64,000 nucleotides of DNA from Komagataeibacter xylinus (GTDB lineage: Bacteria > Pseudomonadota > Alphaproteobacteria > Acetobacterales > Acetobacteraceae), in contig NZ_CP041348.1 of the NCBI RefSeq assembly GCF_009834365.1, positions 1,835,001 to 1,899,000 of the forward strand, written 5' to 3'. A program made the position numbers and the translations under genes. The notes below the pieces were generated by a model. That model was not told where the DNA came from. It ran no database searches and saw only the letters and a program-made list of their open reading frames with translations. Shown in pieces: positions 63,611 to 64,000 of the stretch; the first letter of the stretch is position 1; each line of letters begins with the position of its first letter.

Positions 63611-64000
63611 GATGGTGGGGCAGGTTGAGATGTTTTCGCGGACATTATGGTCCGCCATTACCCCAGCGCACTCTCCTGTGCCGCCCCTGCATGGCGCATT
63701 GCGGGCAGATGTCACGGTTGTTGGCGGGGGATTGCTGGGGCTGTCCATCGCACTGGGCCTGGCGCGCCGTGGGGCTTCTGTCATATTGCTCGAAGGGCAG
63801 AACATTGCTTTCGGGGCTTCGGGGCGCAATACCGGCTTTGTGGTGCCGGGCCTGAAGGGCAGCCTGAGTGTGGATGCAGTACGTGCGCTGGTTGGTCCCG
63901 AAAAAGGGGATGCACTTCTGACCCTGATCGGGCAGGGCGGTAATTATGTGTTCGATCTGATCAAGACGCTGGGCATAGAATGCTCGGCTGAACAGCGGGG
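63611..64000 (+). CDS. DAO-family FAD oxidoreductase, 3' end beyond window
   Basis: 130 codons remain open to the window edge. After about 30 residues the FAD motif DVTVVGGGLLGLSIALGLAR appears, then SVILLEGQNIAFGASGRNTG, typical of glycine/D-amino acid oxidases. A second ATG at 63629 is an alternative start. Its promoter region carries a 20-mer 17/20 identical to one upstream of TonB receptor 1. A second amine or D-amino acid oxidase fits the inferred pathway. Confidence 0.8.

Overview
This window looks like a chromosome segment of an acetic acid bacterium (Acetobacteraceae, most like Komagataeibacter/Gluconacetobacter). The evidence is an alphaproteobacterial rRNA operon end (23S-5S-tRNA-fMet), a 5-ketogluconate reductase (gno) and idonate dehydrogenase pair, a fused transaldolase/phosphoglucose isomerase inside a complete oxidative pentose phosphate gene set, an OprB sugar porin, a decayed PQQ sorbosone dehydrogenase, and remnants of IS5-type elements. 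The species call is inference; no database search was possible.

Layout. 1-2.9 kb: 3' part of an rrn operon. 3.0-5.1 kb: a RecD2-like helicase gene broken by a nonsense codon and by an IS3-family element (copy 1). 5.2-18.6 kb: sugar-acid metabolism, with gno, idnD, a short-chain acyl-CoA type XRE regulator facing a decayed acetyl-CoA synthetase, an operon of Gfo/Idh dehydrogenase, MHS permease, hydratase and 2-hydroxyacid dehydrogenase, an OprB porin, gluconokinase, and a sorbosone dehydrogenase pseudogene. 19-32.8 kb: central carbon block of class I aldolase, sugar/H+ symporter, tkt, tal-pgi, gnd, zwf, a HAD hydrolase, pgl and rpiA. This covers glucose 6-phosphate to pentose phosphate and back to fructose 6-phosphate. 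32.8-35.3 kb: junk-rich junction with an xylB remnant, a YefM-YoeB toxin-antitoxin pair, a truncated DUF6118-like gene, the second IS3 copy in opposite orientation, and an IS5 remnant.

35.4-64 kb: an accessory catabolic region. Two parallel modules each hold a cyclic-amidohydrolase (hydantoinase/allantoinase family) gene, all or part of a DUF2817 M14-like zinc peptidase/deacylase gene, a polar-amino-acid-type ABC transporter, and a nearby TonB-dependent receptor. The two hydantoinase genes lie in a 1488-bp inverted repeat that is about 99.7 percent identical. Downstream of the second receptor come a cupin, a DapA-like aldolase, an SDR, an FAD/NAD(P) protein, a Bug/TctC-like binding protein without a signal peptide, a GMC oxidoreductase fused to a gluconate-2-dehydrogenase subunit-3 domain, a sarcosine-oxidase-type flavoprotein, a hydantoin-racemase-like enzyme (opposite strand), and the start of another DAO-family flavoprotein. 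Several intergenic regions share a GAAACGAAT-type half-site, often in a degenerate palindrome. This suggests a single regulon for uptake and breakdown of an unidentified cyclic-ureide-like or N-substituted amino acid-like compound.

The two IS3 copies are nearly identical, inverted, and bound 28.7 kb holding the whole sugar-acid and pentose phosphate block. Neither copy shows a target duplication, so the block may have been inverted or brought together by recombination.
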